Origin: Chromobacterium sinusclupearum
GTDB lineage: Bacteria > Pseudomonadota > Gammaproteobacteria > Burkholderiales > Chromobacteriaceae
NCBI RefSeq assembly: GCF_002902845.1
Contig: NZ_PPTF01000010.1
Span: forward strand, 1-64,000
Direction: 5' to 3'
DNA: 64,000 nt
Below are positions 47,281-56,236 of the stretch, piece by piece. Made by a program: the position numbers and the translations under genes. Each line of letters begins with the position of its first letter. The first letter of the stretch is position 1. The notes beneath the pieces are model-generated. The model searched no databases. It was not told the DNA's origin and was given only the letters and a program-made list of their open reading frames with translations.

Positions 47281-47616
47281 TTACTCGCAACGGAACAGCA
47301 GCGTGGTCTTGTAGTCCTGATCGCTGCGGATCGGCAGCACATAGCTGGCTACGCTCTTGGCCATTTGCGTCAGCGCGCTGTCGCCATCGTTCTTCGACTC
47401 ATCTTCTCGATTCAGCACCACCAGTTTCTTCTTCTGGTCCTTGCAGATTTCGTTGGCTTTGCCCACCGCGTTATCCAGCGCGTCCTTGGCATTATCCGCC
47501 ATGGCGACCGCGGAATAGGTATTGTTCTGTTGCGGCAAAATAGTGGCCTTGAACGAGGAGCAGGCGGACAGCGACAGCACCGTTACGGCAAGCAGCGGAA
47601 GAGTCTTGATTTGCAT
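47281..47616 (-). CDS. Small lipoprotein of unknown function (upstream paralogue)
   Basis: This 111-aa protein has a lipoprotein signal (LLAVTVLSLSAC, acylated Cys19, Ser at +2). The mature domain repeats the plan of the downstream lipoprotein: NNTYSAV, helix AVGKANEIC and terminal LLFRC. The two genes form an operon that arose by duplication. Expression is probably driven from the AT-rich DNA upstream. No function is proposed. Confidence 0.75.
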   Translation of the reverse strand: MQIKTLPLLAVTVLSLSACSSFKATILPQQNNTYSAVAMADNAKDALDNAVGKANEICKDQKKKLVVLNREDESKNDGDSALTQMAKSVASYVLPIRSDQDYKTTLLFRCE

Positions 47617-47639
47617 GATGAACCATTGATCAGAATTGA

Positions 47640-48050
47640 ATTTTGTCGCGCCCGCACATGCCCATTCGATGGGCGATAAAACGGGAGCGTGTCAATAATA
47701 GTTAAGCCAAAATTTTCTGTACAAGGCTGTTTTGTAAATTGAAACGAACAAAAATCGAAATGGATACCTGCTGAATATTTAAATTTTCACAGGATAGCCG
47801 CTGGTTAAGCGAAATAATGCCAATAAAATATTTTATGAAATCCATTTAAGTAAAAAATGTCTTAATTGTTGATTTTGTTGCTTATATCTATCAATAAAAA
47901 AGATATTGGCATTTAAATTTATTTTCCTGCTGGTTGTGGCTGTTTTTCTCGTCAGGCGCCGGGGACTGATGGCTGTTGCATTTCTGCTTCCTTTTCCGGT
48001 TCGGGACGCTGGCAACAAGCCGCAGCGCGTCTGGGGTAAGCAAGGTTTGG
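47640..48050. other. AT-rich intergenic region without a supported gene
   Basis: About 400 bp are strikingly AT-rich compared with the GC-rich surroundings, with many A and T runs (for example around 47840-47930). Short open frames exist but lack ribosome sites and codon character. It probably contains the promoter of the lipoprotein pair and may be a site for nucleoid-protein silencing or a remnant of acquired DNA. Confidence 0.6.
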
Positions 48051-48051
48051 C

Positions 48052-48966
48052 TCAGGCGTTTTTTTGCGCCAGCCAATGCAGCAAGTCGGCCTCTACCTCG
48101 GCGCGGTTGCGCTCGTTCAACATTTCGTGCCGGCCGCCCGGATATACCTTGCTTTGCAAGTCCAGCACGCCGGCGTCGCGGTAGCGGATTTCCAGTTGGC
48201 CCAGCGCCAGCCGGCCCAGGCTGACTGGGTCGCGGCTGCCGGCAAACAGCAGGATGCGGCAATGGCGGTTGATGGCGGCGCCGGCAGCCTCGCCCGCTTC
48301 CATGGCAATGATGCCGCCGAACAGGTCGGCCCAGAGGCCCGGCGTCGGGTCGAAGCCGCAGTCAGGGTCCGCGATATAGGCATCCACCTCGGCCGGGTCG
48401 CGGCTGAGCCAGTCCATGCCGGTACGCCACGGCGGAAAACCCAGATTGAAGCTGCCGAAGACCAGCCTGGCCATCAGCTGGCTGGGGCGGTCCCACCCGT
48501 TGCGCCGACCCAAGTATCGCGCCAAGCCGCCCAGCAGCCGCGCCAATGCGTTTTGGCGATAGCCGGTGGACGACAGCATCAGCCCGGACAGATGGGTGCC
48601 GTAGCGCAGGAAATAGGCGCGGGCGATGAAGCTGCCCATGCTGTGGCCCAGCAGGACAAGGGGCTGGCCGGGATGTTCGGCGGCGGCGTGGCGGCGCACC
48701 GTTTCCACATCGTCCACCACCTTGCGCCAGCCGTCCTCAGCGGCGAAGAAGCCGCGCGGCGCGGGAGAGCTGCCATGGCCGCGGTGGTCGTGCGCGTACA
48801 CGGCGTAGCCGGCTTCCGCCAGCATGCTGGCGAAGCGGTGGTAGCGTGCGGCGTACTCGCTCATGCCGTGCGAGATGAGCACCACGGCGCGTATCGGTCC
48901 CTCCGGCCGCCATTGGCATAGCGGTATGGCGACGCCGTCGGCGGCGGTCAGGGTGGCGCGTAGCAT
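48052..48966 (-). CDS. Alpha/beta hydrolase, lysophospholipase / monoacylglycerol lipase-like
   Basis: This 304-aa protein has the hydrolase_4 fold: oxyanion region LISHGMSEYAARYHRFA, YAHDHRGHGSS, nucleophile elbow GHSMGS, acid in FAGSRDPVSLG and catalytic His in YPGGRHEMLNE. These marks are typical of PldB/monoglyceride lipases. No signal peptide is visible. The GNAT gene lies 16 bp upstream on the same strand, so they are likely co-transcribed. Confidence 0.9.
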   Translation of the reverse strand: MLRATLTAADGVAIPLCQWRPEGPIRAVVLISHGMSEYAARYHRFASMLAEAGYAVYAHDHRGHGSSPAPRGFFAAEDGWRKVVDDVETVRRHAAAEHPGQPLVLLGHSMGSFIARAYFLRYGTHLSGLMLSSTGYRQNALARLLGGLARYLGRRNGWDRPSQLMARLVFGSFNLGFPPWRTGMDWLSRDPAEVDAYIADPDCGFDPTPGLWADLFGGIIAMEAGEAAGAAINRHCRILLFAGSRDPVSLGRLALGQLEIRYRDAGVLDLQSKVYPGGRHEMLNERNRAEVEADLLHWLAQKNA

Positions 48967-48982
48967 GCGCGGTCCTCTCGTT

Positions 48983-49564
48983 TCAGCCGAGCAGCGGCCG
49001 GTTGTCGAAATGGGGGTGGGTCAGCGAGGTCAGCACATGGTCGCGCCAGGCGCCGTTCAGGAACAGATAGTTCTTGGCCTGGCCTTCGATCACGAAGCCC
49101 AGCCGCTGCAGCAAGGCCGCGCTGCGCGCGTTGGACGGCTGATAATTGGCCTGGATGCGGTGCAGCTTCAATTCGTCGAAAGCGAAGCGTATCGCCGCCT
49201 GCAGCGCCTCGCGCATCAGGCCTTGGCCTTCGCAGGCATGGTCTATGCCGTAGCCCAGATGGCAGGCCTGGAACACGCCGCGCACGATATTGCTGAAGCC
49301 GACGGTGCCGATGATGCGCTCCGGTTCGTCTTGCATGGCCAGCAAGAAGCGGGCGCTATGGCCTTCTGCCCAGGCGCGGGCGGCCTGGCGCATCTGCATG
49401 GCCCAATAGGCTTCGGTATAGAACTGTGGCCCTGGCGTAGGATTCCATGGCTCCAGGTGGGCGCGGTTGCGGCTGTGGTAGTCCAGCGCCGCCGCCGTCA
49501 GGTCCGGATGAGCCGGCAGCAGTTTCAGGCGCGCGGTATCGAGTGTCGGTTGAGTCAGGCTCAT
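48983..49564 (-). CDS. GNAT N-acetyltransferase, RimJ-like
   Basis: This 193-aa acetyl-CoA-dependent transferase begins LDTARLKLLPAHPD and has GTVGFSNI, LGYGIDHACEGQGLMREAL (acetyl-CoA pyrophosphate loop) and QANYQPSNARSAALLQRLGF. These fit the RimJ/RimL family, which acetylates ribosomal protein N-termini or small amines. The target is unknown. It is upstream of the hydrolase in the same orientation. Confidence 0.88.
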   Translation of the reverse strand: MSLTQPTLDTARLKLLPAHPDLTAAALDYHSRNRAHLEPWNPTPGPQFYTEAYWAMQMRQAARAWAEGHSARFLLAMQDEPERIIGTVGFSNIVRGVFQACHLGYGIDHACEGQGLMREALQAAIRFAFDELKLHRIQANYQPSNARSAALLQRLGFVIEGQAKNYLFLNGAWRDHVLTSLTHPHFDNRPLLG

Positions 49565-49659
49565 GGCGTCGCGGCGGTATGACAGGCACTAGATAGTAGC
49601 CGCAAGCAGGCTTGATGCTCAAGGCATGCCGCCGACTCGGGGCCGGCGGCATGGGGGAC

Positions 49660-50541
49660 TTAGCCGGTCAGCCTCTCCAGCGCCTCGCGGTATTTGGCTG
49701 CGGTTTTCTCGCGCACCTCCAGCGGCACGGCCGGGGCCGGGGCCTGCTTGTTCCAGCCCGAGGCCTCCAGCCAGTCGCGGACGAACTGCTTGTCGAAGGA
49801 CGGCGGGTTGCTGCCTGGCTGGTAGCTGTCGGCCGGCCAGAAGCGGCTGGAATCCGGCGTCAGCGCCTCGTCCATCAGCGTCAGCGTGCCGTTTTCGTCC
49901 AGGCCGAACTCGAACTTGGTGTCGCAGATGATGATGCCGCGCGTGGCCGCGTATTCGGCGGCGGTCTGGTACAGCAGGATGGCGGTGTCGCGCACCTTGG
50001 CCGCCAGCTCGGCGCCGACGATGGCCTCGCACTGGGCGAAGCTGATGTTTTCGTCGTGGTCGCCGACCGCCGCCTTGGTGGACGGGGTGAAGATGGGTTC
50101 GGGCAGCTTGTCCGCTTCCTTCAGCCCGGCCGGCAGCGCGATGCCGCAGACCGAGCCGGACTGCCGGTATTCCTTCCAGCCGGAGCCGGCCAGGTAGCCG
50201 CGCACCACCGCCTCGATCGGCACCGCCTTCAAGCGCTTGGCCACCACGGCGCGGCCTTGCACCTGCGGCAGGTCTGCCGCGGCCACCACGTCTTCCGGCT
50301 GGTCGCCGGTCAGGTGGTTGGGCACCACGTCCTTCAGTTTTTCAAACCAGAAATTGGAGATGGCGGTCAGAATCTGGCCCTTGGCCGGGATCGGGTCGTC
50401 CAGGATCACGTCGAAGGCGGAGAGCCGGTCGGTGGCGATCATCAGCATGCGCTTGTCGTCGATCTCGTACAGATCGCGCACCTTGCCGGAGTAGATCTTC
50501 TTCAGGCTGGTCAGATTGGTGGTGTTCAGTCCGGTCATCAT
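49660..50541 (-). CDS. purC: SAICAR synthetase
   Basis: This 293-aa enzyme joins CAIR and aspartate in purine biosynthesis. It is of the longer form, with [63 protein letters not shown] and [12 protein letters not shown]. Two adjacent ATGs are possible; the first is given, with AAGGA before it. It is the last gene of purE-purK-purC and is preceded by a terminator hairpin that may lower its expression relative to purEK. Confidence 0.96.
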   Translation of the reverse strand: MMTGLNTTNLTSLKKIYSGKVRDLYEIDDKRMLMIATDRLSAFDVILDDPIPAKGQILTAISNFWFEKLKDVVPNHLTGDQPEDVVAAADLPQVQGRAVVAKRLKAVPIEAVVRGYLAGSGWKEYRQSGSVCGIALPAGLKEADKLPEPIFTPSTKAAVGDHDENISFAQCEAIVGAELAAKVRDTAILLYQTAAEYAATRGIIICDTKFEFGLDENGTLTLMDEALTPDSSRFWPADSYQPGSNPPSFDKQFVRDWLEASGWNKQAPAPAVPLEVREKTAAKYREALERLTG

Positions 50542-50556
50542 GCTTCCTTGAAATGC

Positions 50557-50584
50557 AAAAGGGCGATGCCTGATGGCATCGCCC
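50557..50584 (-). terminator. Terminator-like hairpin between purK and purC
   Basis: The perfect 10-bp stem GGGCGATGCC/GGCATCGCCC is followed on the minus strand by TTTTG. It ends about 16 bp before purC, so it is either a partial terminator or marks independent transcription of purC. Confidence 0.7.
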
Positions 50585-50590
50585 GATGAA

Positions 50591-51721
50591 TTACAGCGTA
50601 TCTTTCAGCGCCCTGGCCTGCTCCAGCGCCTCGTCGGCGCTGGCGGCCATCACGTTGAAGTGGCCCATCTTGCGGCCGGGCCGCGCGGTTTTCTTGCCGT
50701 ACAGGTGCAGTTGGGCGTTGGGCGCCTCCACCAGCACATCCCAGTTCGGCTCGCCGCCGCCCTCTTTCCACACGTCGCCCAGCAAGTTGACCATCACCAC
50801 CGGGCTGAGCAGGTCGGTGCGGCCTGGAAGCAGGCCGCACATGGCGCGCACTTGCTGCTGGAACTGGTCGGTCAGGCAGGCGGTCAGCGTGTAATGCCCG
50901 GAGTTGTGCGGCCGCGGGGCGATCTCGTTGACCACCAGGCTGTCGTCGGCCAGCACGAAGAACTCCACCGCCAGCACGCCCACATAGTCCAGCGCGTCGG
51001 CCAATTTTTTGGCCATGCTCTGCGCCTGCGCGGCCAGCGCCGGGTCTATGCGCGCCGGCACGATGGATTCGTCGAGGATGCCGTCCTGGTGGATGTTTTC
51101 CGCCACCGGGAACACCGCGCTTTGCGCTTGGCTGACGCGGGTGACGATGGCCGAGACCTCCAGCTTCAGGTCCAGCATTTTTTCCAGCACGCAGGCCTGG
51201 CCGCCCAGGTTGGCGTAGGCGGCGCGCGCTTCGGCGGCGGTTTTGACCCGCACCTGGCCCTTGCCGTCGTAACCGAGGCGGGCGGTTTTCAGGATGCCCG
51301 GCAGGTAAGGCGCCAGGTCTACCTGGATGTCTTCGACGCTTTCGATCGCCAGATACGGCGCCGTCGGCAGGCCGGCCTTGTTGATCCAGCTTTTTTCGAC
51401 AATGCGGTCCTGGGCGATGGCCACGCAATCGCCGGACGGCGAGACGCGCGTGGTCTTGGCCAGCTCGCGCATGGCGTCGGCGTTGACGTTTTCAAACTCG
51501 GTGGTGACGGCGGCGCAGCTTTGCGCCAGCTCGCGCAGGGCGGCCGGGTCGTTGTAAGACGCGCGGATATGGCGATCGGCGAAGGCCGCGGCGGGCGCGT
51601 TCTCGTCCGGGTCCAGCACGGTGACGCGGTAGCCCATGGTCTTGGCGGCCACGGCGAACATGCGGCCGAGCTGGCCGCCGCCGAGGATGCCCAGCATGGC
51701 TGGCGGCAGAATGGCGGCCAT
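50591..51721 (-). CDS. purK: N5-carboxyaminoimidazole ribonucleotide synthase
   Basis: This 376-aa ATP-grasp enzyme carboxylates AIR to N5-CAIR. The N-terminal [21 protein letters not shown], the ATP-grasp stretch [41 protein letters not shown] and the C-terminal [19 protein letters not shown] are diagnostic. It overlaps the purE stop by one base (TAATG), so they are translationally coupled. Confidence 0.97.
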   Translation of the reverse strand: MAAILPPAMLGILGGGQLGRMFAVAAKTMGYRVTVLDPDENAPAAAFADRHIRASYNDPAALRELAQSCAAVTTEFENVNADAMRELAKTTRVSPSGDCVAIAQDRIVEKSWINKAGLPTAPYLAIESVEDIQVDLAPYLPGILKTARLGYDGKGQVRVKTAAEARAAYANLGGQACVLEKMLDLKLEVSAIVTRVSQAQSAVFPVAENIHQDGILDESIVPARIDPALAAQAQSMAKKLADALDYVGVLAVEFFVLADDSLVVNEIAPRPHNSGHYTLTACLTDQFQQQVRAMCGLLPGRTDLLSPVVMVNLLGDVWKEGGGEPNWDVLVEAPNAQLHLYGKKTARPGRKMGHFNVMAASADEALEQARALKDTL

Positions 51722-52209
51722 TATTCGATCTCCGGCAGCGTCATCGCCAGTACGGTTTGTTCCTGTTCCTGGCGGAAGGCCACCAGCTTCTCGGCCAGTT
51801 CCGGACGCGTCGTCGCCAGCATGGCCACGGCGAACAGCGCGGCGTTGGCGGCGCCGGCCTCGCCGATGGCGAAGGTGGCGACCGGTATGCCCTTGGGCAT
51901 TTGCACGATGGACAGCAGCGAGTCCTCGCCGCGCAGGTATTTCGACGGCACCGGCACGCCCAGCACCGGCACATGTGTTTTGGCGGCCAGCATGCCCGGC
52001 AGGTGGGCGGCGCCGCCGGCGCCGGCGATGATGGCCTTCAGGCCGCGCTGGGCGGCTTGTTCGGCGTACTGGAACAGCAGGTCAGGGGTGCGGTGGGCGG
52101 AGACGACGCGGGTTTCGCAGGCGACGCCGAAGTGTTTCAGCATGCGCGCGGCGTGCTGCATCACTTCCCAGTCGCTATTGCTACCCATCACGATGCCGAC
52201 TTCAATCAT
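51721..52209 (-). CDS. purE: N5-CAIR mutase
   Basis: This 162-aa class I PurE isomerises N5-CAIR to CAIR. The motifs [47 protein letters not shown] and [25 protein letters not shown] are complete. It is the first gene of the purEKC run. No clear promoter or PurR-like operator was recognised in the short upstream gap. Confidence 0.97.
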   Translation of the reverse strand: MIEVGIVMGSNSDWEVMQHAARMLKHFGVACETRVVSAHRTPDLLFQYAEQAAQRGLKAIIAGAGGAAHLPGMLAAKTHVPVLGVPVPSKYLRGEDSLLSIVQMPKGIPVATFAIGEAGAANAALFAVAMLATTRPELAEKLVAFRQEQEQTVLAMTLPEIE

Positions 52210-52334
52210 GGCGGTGCTGCTCGCGGATGGTGAACGAAGACCGCGATTTTAACCGACAGCGCGGCTTACTCGGAATGGTTTTTTATTTTCATATCAAGAC
52301 AGTTAGCGCGCGAAGCGCGCCGTCATCCGTCCAT

Positions 52335-53156
52335 TCACGCCAGCTTCGGGTAGCTGAACAGCAGCAGGTGCAAGGTGTTGAAGCCTAGGTGGGCCAACAC
52401 GGCCAGCCATAACTGGCGGCGGGCGGCATAGAGCAGGCCGTAGCCTATGCCGGCCAGGGTCGCCAGGCCCACCCAGGCCCAGCCTCCGGCCAGATGCGCC
52501 AGGCCAAACAGCAGCGACGCCGCCAGCAGCGCGGCGAAAGGCTCGGTGCGCAGCTCCAGCCAACGCTGGATGCCGCCGCGGAAGAAGGCCTCTTCCACCA
52601 GCGAAACCAGGAAGCAATTGGCCAGCAACCAGGGCAGCAGCCAGGCCGGCCACTTCAGGGAAAAACCGATGATGCCGCTGACGGCGGCGATGCCCAGCGT
52701 CAGCAGCAGCGCCAGCGCGCCCACCAGCGCCGCCGGCCAGCCCAATTGCCTGTCCGGCAGCGGCGCGGTGGAGAGGCCCAGCAGCAACATCAGCCCGGCC
52801 AGGCCCTTGTCGTAGCTCCAGAACAGCCGGTACGGCGCGCTGTCCGCGCTGGCCTTGCCTTGCCACAGCAGAGGGTTGTCGAAGCCGGGCAGCGCGTGTA
52901 GCGCCAGCGCCAACAGCAACGCGATCCACACCACGGTCAGCTCAGGACGCGGGCGTTTGAGCTGCGCCAGCGTCAGGCCGGCGGCGGCGGCGGCGAAGAC
53001 CACGCCCAGCGGCTGCAGCACGCCGGCCGCCAGCGCCAACAGGGCGCTGCAGGCCAGAGCGATCCAGGCGGGCGGTTGCCGGCGCAGGCTGGCGGACAGC
53101 AGGCCAAGCGCAAGCAGCGCGAAGGCGGCCAGCGGCAGAGGGGGCGGCAGGAACAT
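52335..53156 (-). CDS. CPBP-family intramembrane metalloprotease
   Basis: This 273-aa protein has about eight hydrophobic helices and the CPBP (CAAX/bacteriocin-processing) motifs EEAFFRGGIQ, FGLAHLAG and the third motif HLGFNTLH. These motifs form a zinc-type glutamic intramembrane protease site. Bacterial members are involved in peptide processing, immunity to bacteriocins or unknown membrane proteolysis. No bacteriocin genes are nearby, so the substrate is open. Confidence 0.85.
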   Translation of the reverse strand: MFLPPPLPLAAFALLALGLLSASLRRQPPAWIALACSALLALAAGVLQPLGVVFAAAAAGLTLAQLKRPRPELTVVWIALLLALALHALPGFDNPLLWQGKASADSAPYRLFWSYDKGLAGLMLLLGLSTAPLPDRQLGWPAALVGALALLLTLGIAAVSGIIGFSLKWPAWLLPWLLANCFLVSLVEEAFFRGGIQRWLELRTEPFAALLAASLLFGLAHLAGGWAWVGLATLAGIGYGLLYAARRQLWLAVLAHLGFNTLHLLLFSYPKLA

Positions 53157-53279
53157 GTCGGCTCCGGGAAGCAGTGGACAAGCGACCGATGATAACGGCT
53201 GGCAGCAAAGAGGCCAAACCGCCGCGCCTCATGCGCTGGCGGCTGGGAATGATGCCGCTGCGCGCTGCTGGCAACCGGT

Positions 53280-53660
53280 TCAGCGCGCCACGACGGCGAT
53301 GTCGCCCAGATGATAGGTGCCGGTGCGGTTGATCTGGCAGAACACTTTGGCTTGCACGGTGACGGTCTTGCCTTTGTAGCGGCCCATGTCTTCCTGGCTC
53401 AGCGCCAGGCTGGTCTTGTCCTGCGGGCCGCAATCGGCACCGTCGTCGAAGCGCATCGGCTTGGCCAGTTTCAGATGATAGGCCTTGAATAGCGTGCCTT
53501 CCGCCTTGTCGCCGGAGGTAAGCGGACCGATCACAGTGCCTTGCAGCGTGATCGGCGTTTCGCCGTCGTCGCGAACGGGAATCGGACGGGCCAGGCAGAC
53601 GGTGGCGACAGCCAGCAGGCTCCATGCCGCCAGGCCGCGGGGGAAGTGGGTTTTCATCAT
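53280..53660 (-). CDS. Small secreted protein of unknown function
   Basis: This 126-aa protein has a signal peptide (about 1-24, ending VCLA). The mature all-beta-like ~100 aa has TPITLQGTVIGPL, the central KAYHLKLAKPMRFD and the C-terminal VTVQAKVFCQINRTGTYHLGDI, reminiscent of DUF4431-type periplasmic domains. Two cysteines probably pair. Two adjacent ATG codons exist. It converges with nothing and may be transcribed alone. Confidence 0.65.
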   Translation of the reverse strand: MMKTHFPRGLAAWSLLAVATVCLARPIPVRDDGETPITLQGTVIGPLTSGDKAEGTLFKAYHLKLAKPMRFDDGADCGPQDKTSLALSQEDMGRYKGKTVTVQAKVFCQINRTGTYHLGDIAVVAR

Positions 53661-53791
53661 GTGGGTATCGTGTTCAAAAACGGAAGAAGGGATGCCGATC
53701 CGAGCCGCATCCCGGTTTTATTCGTTTTCAGGTGCGGCGCCGCTGCCCGATGCGCCCTGCCAGGCGATTGTTTTGGCGCGGCGGCCCAATA

Positions 53792-53828
53792 CAAAGCGGG
53801 ACCTCGCCTAGGCAGAGATCCCGCTTTG
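53792..53828 (-). terminator. Terminator-like hairpin
   Basis: The perfect 10-bp stem CAAAGCGGGA/TCCCGCTTTG with an inner CCTC/GAG pairing lies downstream of the small membrane protein gene. The T-run is weak. Confidence 0.55.
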
Positions 53829-53890
53829 AAAAACGTCGGGCGATTATGTCTTTCGCATCGCCGGCGGTCAATGGGCGGCGCTTCGGCCTG

Positions 53891-54175
53891 TCATGAGCGG
53901 CGCATGCATTGCCGGATGCGCGGCCACAGCGAGCCGCAGGCGGTGGCGACAATGCCGATTTGCGCCAGCATCGCGCCCAGGCCGAAGCCGGGCGGCATCT
54001 CGCCGGAATTCGGCGTGGCCGGTTCGGCCAGCAGCATCAACAGCGCGCTGCCGGCAAGCAGCAGCGCGCAAGCCAGCCAATATAAACGGCAAGTGCGCCA
54101 AGCCTGGCGCAGCGCGTGCAACAGCGCGGCGAAATACAGCGCCAGCAAGGCAATCAGGGGAATCGACTCGGACAT
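53891..54175 (-). CDS. Small membrane protein of unknown function
   Basis: This 94-aa protein has about three hydrophobic helices (IPLIALLALYFAALLHAL, LYWLACALLLAGSALLML and LGAMLAQIGIVATACGSL) and a basic C-terminus. It has no recognised family. The N-terminus out/in arrangement is unclear. The gene lies alone between the secreted protein and a hisC-like gene. Confidence 0.55.
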   Translation of the reverse strand: MSESIPLIALLALYFAALLHALRQAWRTCRLYWLACALLLAGSALLMLLAEPATPNSGEMPPGFGLGAMLAQIGIVATACGSLWPRIRQCMRRS

Positions 54176-54285
54176 GCGACAGGGCCACGATCAGGGTGGT
54201 AACCCGATTTTAGGCCGCGCGCGGCGGCGTTAAGTTCACCGCCCTGAGGCGCGGATAACAATCAACAGCCCTTGGCGCATGCTGC

Positions 54286-55380
54286 TCAGTGTCCCGCCAG
54301 CGCATCCAGCACCTTGCTCGACAAGGCAGACGGCTGCGCGGTGACGCGCAGCAGATGGCGCAGCGCCGGGTGCGGCGGCCGGTGCACGGCGATGCCGTCG
54401 GCCAGCAGCCGGCGTTGGATGTCCTCGGCGGCGGCGGCGTTGGGATAGAGCACGGCGACGAAATTGGTGTGCGACGGCAGCACGGTCAGGTCGCGCGCGC
54501 GCAGCGCGGCGTCGAGCTTGTCGCGCAGCTGCAGCGTGGCCTGCACCAGCTGGCGCGAGTAGTCCGGATCGTCCAGCACCAGCCGCGCGGCGTGCTGGGC
54601 CAGGCCGGACAGCGCGTATTGCGGGCGGATCTGGTCGGCCTTGGCGATGATGTCGGCCGGCGCCAGCGCGAAGCCGACACGCAGGCCGGCCAGGCCGTAG
54701 GCCTTGGACAAGGTGCGCAGCCGCAGCGTGTTGGGCAGCGCGCCGGCCGGCGGCGCGTCTTGAGGCTCGGTGCAGAAATCGACGTAGGCTTCGTCCAGAA
54801 TCAGCAGCGTGCTCGATGGCAGCTGCTGGCGCAGCGCCTGGATATCGGCGGCGGACCAGTAGTGGCCGGTGGGATTGTCCGGGTTGGCCAGATACAGCGC
54901 CACGGCGCGCTCGGCCTGCGCCACTTCGCACAGCCGCGCCAAGTCGGGCCGCAGGCCGATGCCATGTGGGCGATACGGCACTTCCAGGATGCGCGCGCCC
55001 ACGCCTTCGGCGAAGTAGCGGAAGGCGGGGTAGGTGCCGGCGCTGCACACCACGGCGTCCCCGGCATTGCAGCGCAAGCGCAGCGCCAGCAGGATCAGGC
55101 TGTCCGCGCCGCTGTCGAATAGCACCTGGCTGGGTTCGACGCCGTGCAACTGCGCCGCGCGCTCGCGCAAGGCCAGCGCGTACGGGTCTGGATAGAGTCT
55201 GGCCAGTTCGGCCAGCGCCTCCCCCCATTGCGCCAACAGCGGGGAGTCGGGGCGTGCCAGGCTTTCGTTGGCGCCCAGCCGATTGACCACCTTGTGGCCC
55301 AGCGCCGCTTCCAGCTTGGCGATGCCGGGAAACGGATTGACGATGGTGTGGTGTTCCAGATGGCGCGCGTAATGTGGCAT
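54286..55380 (-). CDS. Histidinol-phosphate aminotransferase-like PLP enzyme
   Basis: This 364-aa class I/II aminotransferase of the HisC group has the start NPFPGIAKLEAALGHKVVNRLGANES, ANPDNPTGHYW, DEAYVDFC and the Schiff-base lysine in TLSKAYGLAGLRVGF. The C-terminal arginine is in LLRVTAQP. It is not in a his operon, so it may serve in histidine synthesis or as a broad aromatic/imidazole aminotransferase. ATG 55380 (GGGAA upstream) is preferred over 55413, which lacks a ribosome site. It occupies the place downstream of lptM where lysA commonly sits. Confidence 0.85.
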   Translation of the reverse strand: MPHYARHLEHHTIVNPFPGIAKLEAALGHKVVNRLGANESLARPDSPLLAQWGEALAELARLYPDPYALALRERAAQLHGVEPSQVLFDSGADSLILLALRLRCNAGDAVVCSAGTYPAFRYFAEGVGARILEVPYRPHGIGLRPDLARLCEVAQAERAVALYLANPDNPTGHYWSAADIQALRQQLPSSTLLILDEAYVDFCTEPQDAPPAGALPNTLRLRTLSKAYGLAGLRVGFALAPADIIAKADQIRPQYALSGLAQHAARLVLDDPDYSRQLVQATLQLRDKLDAALRARDLTVLPSHTNFVAVLYPNAAAAEDIQRRLLADGIAVHRPPHPALRHLLRVTAQPSALSSKVLDALAGH

Positions 55381-55473
55381 GACAATTCCCGGCATTCCAG
55401 TTGATTGGGCCATTCTAGGCCAAGAGTCTGTTCAGACAAGCCACCATCTGGAAATATCCTTATGCCAAAGGAA

Positions 55474-55644
55474 TTATTGGGCGGCGGAGGCCGCGGGTTT
55501 GGCGGCGACGGGCGTTGACGCGGCCGGTTTGGGCGGAGCCGGCTCATGGCGAGCGGCCGGCGCCTTGGGCAGGACCAGCGGGCCCTTGTAGCCGCAAGCG
55601 ACCAGGAATAGGGACAAACTTGCGCAAGCGAGCAGGGTACGCAT
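55474..55644 (-). CDS. lptM: Small LPS-translocon lipoprotein LptM (YifL-like)
   Basis: This 56-aa lipoprotein precursor has a lipobox LFLVAC and the family core CGYKGPLVLPKAP immediately after the acylated cysteine, then a Pro/Ala-rich tail. In enterobacteria LptM helps oxidative maturation of the LptD/E outer-membrane LPS translocon. Its place, divergent from cyaY, matches the conserved order and supports the call despite its length. It is 91 bp from cyaY. Confidence 0.85.
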   Translation of the reverse strand: MRTLLACASLSLFLVACGYKGPLVLPKAPAARHEPAPPKPAASTPVAAKPAASAAQ

Positions 55645-55734
55645 ACTGGCAATGATCCGTTATGGCAAAATCAGCATACTAGCAAAACCCCGCCGCGCCG
55701 TGTTGTCCCCGGGCGGCGCCATCAGGAAGCCATC

Positions 55735-56052
55735 ATGACCGAAAGCGAATTTCTGCAATTGAGCGACGCCATTTTCGACCGCATCGAACAGGCGCTGGAC
55801 GATCACGAGCTGGATGTCGATACCTTGCGCCAGGGCAATGTGCTGGAGATCGAGTTCGACAGCGGCGAAAAAGTCATCGTCAATCGCCACGCTTCCAATC
55901 AGGAGATGTGGATCGCCGCCAAGAGCGGCGGCTACCATTTCGCGCGCCAGGGCGAAGCCTGGATCGCCGGCCGCGACGGCTCGGAATTCTTTTCCACGCT
56001 GGCCGAGGCGATCCGCGCCGGCAGCGGCGAGGGCTTCAGTTTCGACGACTGA
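55735..56052 (+). CDS. cyaY: Frataxin-like iron-sulfur assembly protein CyaY
   Basis: This 105-aa protein has the frataxin fold: acidic first helix LSDAIFDRIEQALDDHELDVD, then strands NVLEIEFDSGEKVIVNRH and the signature QEMWIAAKSGGYHF. It binds iron and modulates IscS activity in Fe-S assembly. It is divergent from lptM. Confidence 0.95.
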   Translation: MTESEFLQLSDAIFDRIEQALDDHELDVDTLRQGNVLEIEFDSGEKVIVNRHASNQEMWIAAKSGGYHFARQGEAWIAGRDGSEFFSTLAEAIRAGSGEGFSFDD

Positions 56053-56236
56053 CTCCGCGCGATGGAGGAGGCCAAGCAGCGGCAGGATGGATAAGCGGAA
56101 ATCATGAATTTACAAATTGTTTACATTTGTTAATGTCCAGATAAGAACTTGATCTGACGCAGGTAAATCCGCCATCCCCAGTATCAATATTCGAGCAAAA
56201 CGATTTTCTAATATTTGTTTGAATGAGGACTGGACC

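Noticed and set aside
47833..48018. A 61-aa frame in the AT-rich block
   Set aside because: It has no ribosome site and a lysine/asparagine composition that simply reflects AT-rich DNA. It is not supported as a gene.
54259..54273. ATCAACAGCCCTTGG near the end of the hisC-like gene as another element remnant
   Set aside because: Only about 12 bases resemble the element end and the CTAG is not kept. The match is too short to call.
56053..56236. A sigma54 promoter for amtB
   Set aside because: No GG-N10-GC pair with the right context was found in the gap, and no glnK gene precedes it.
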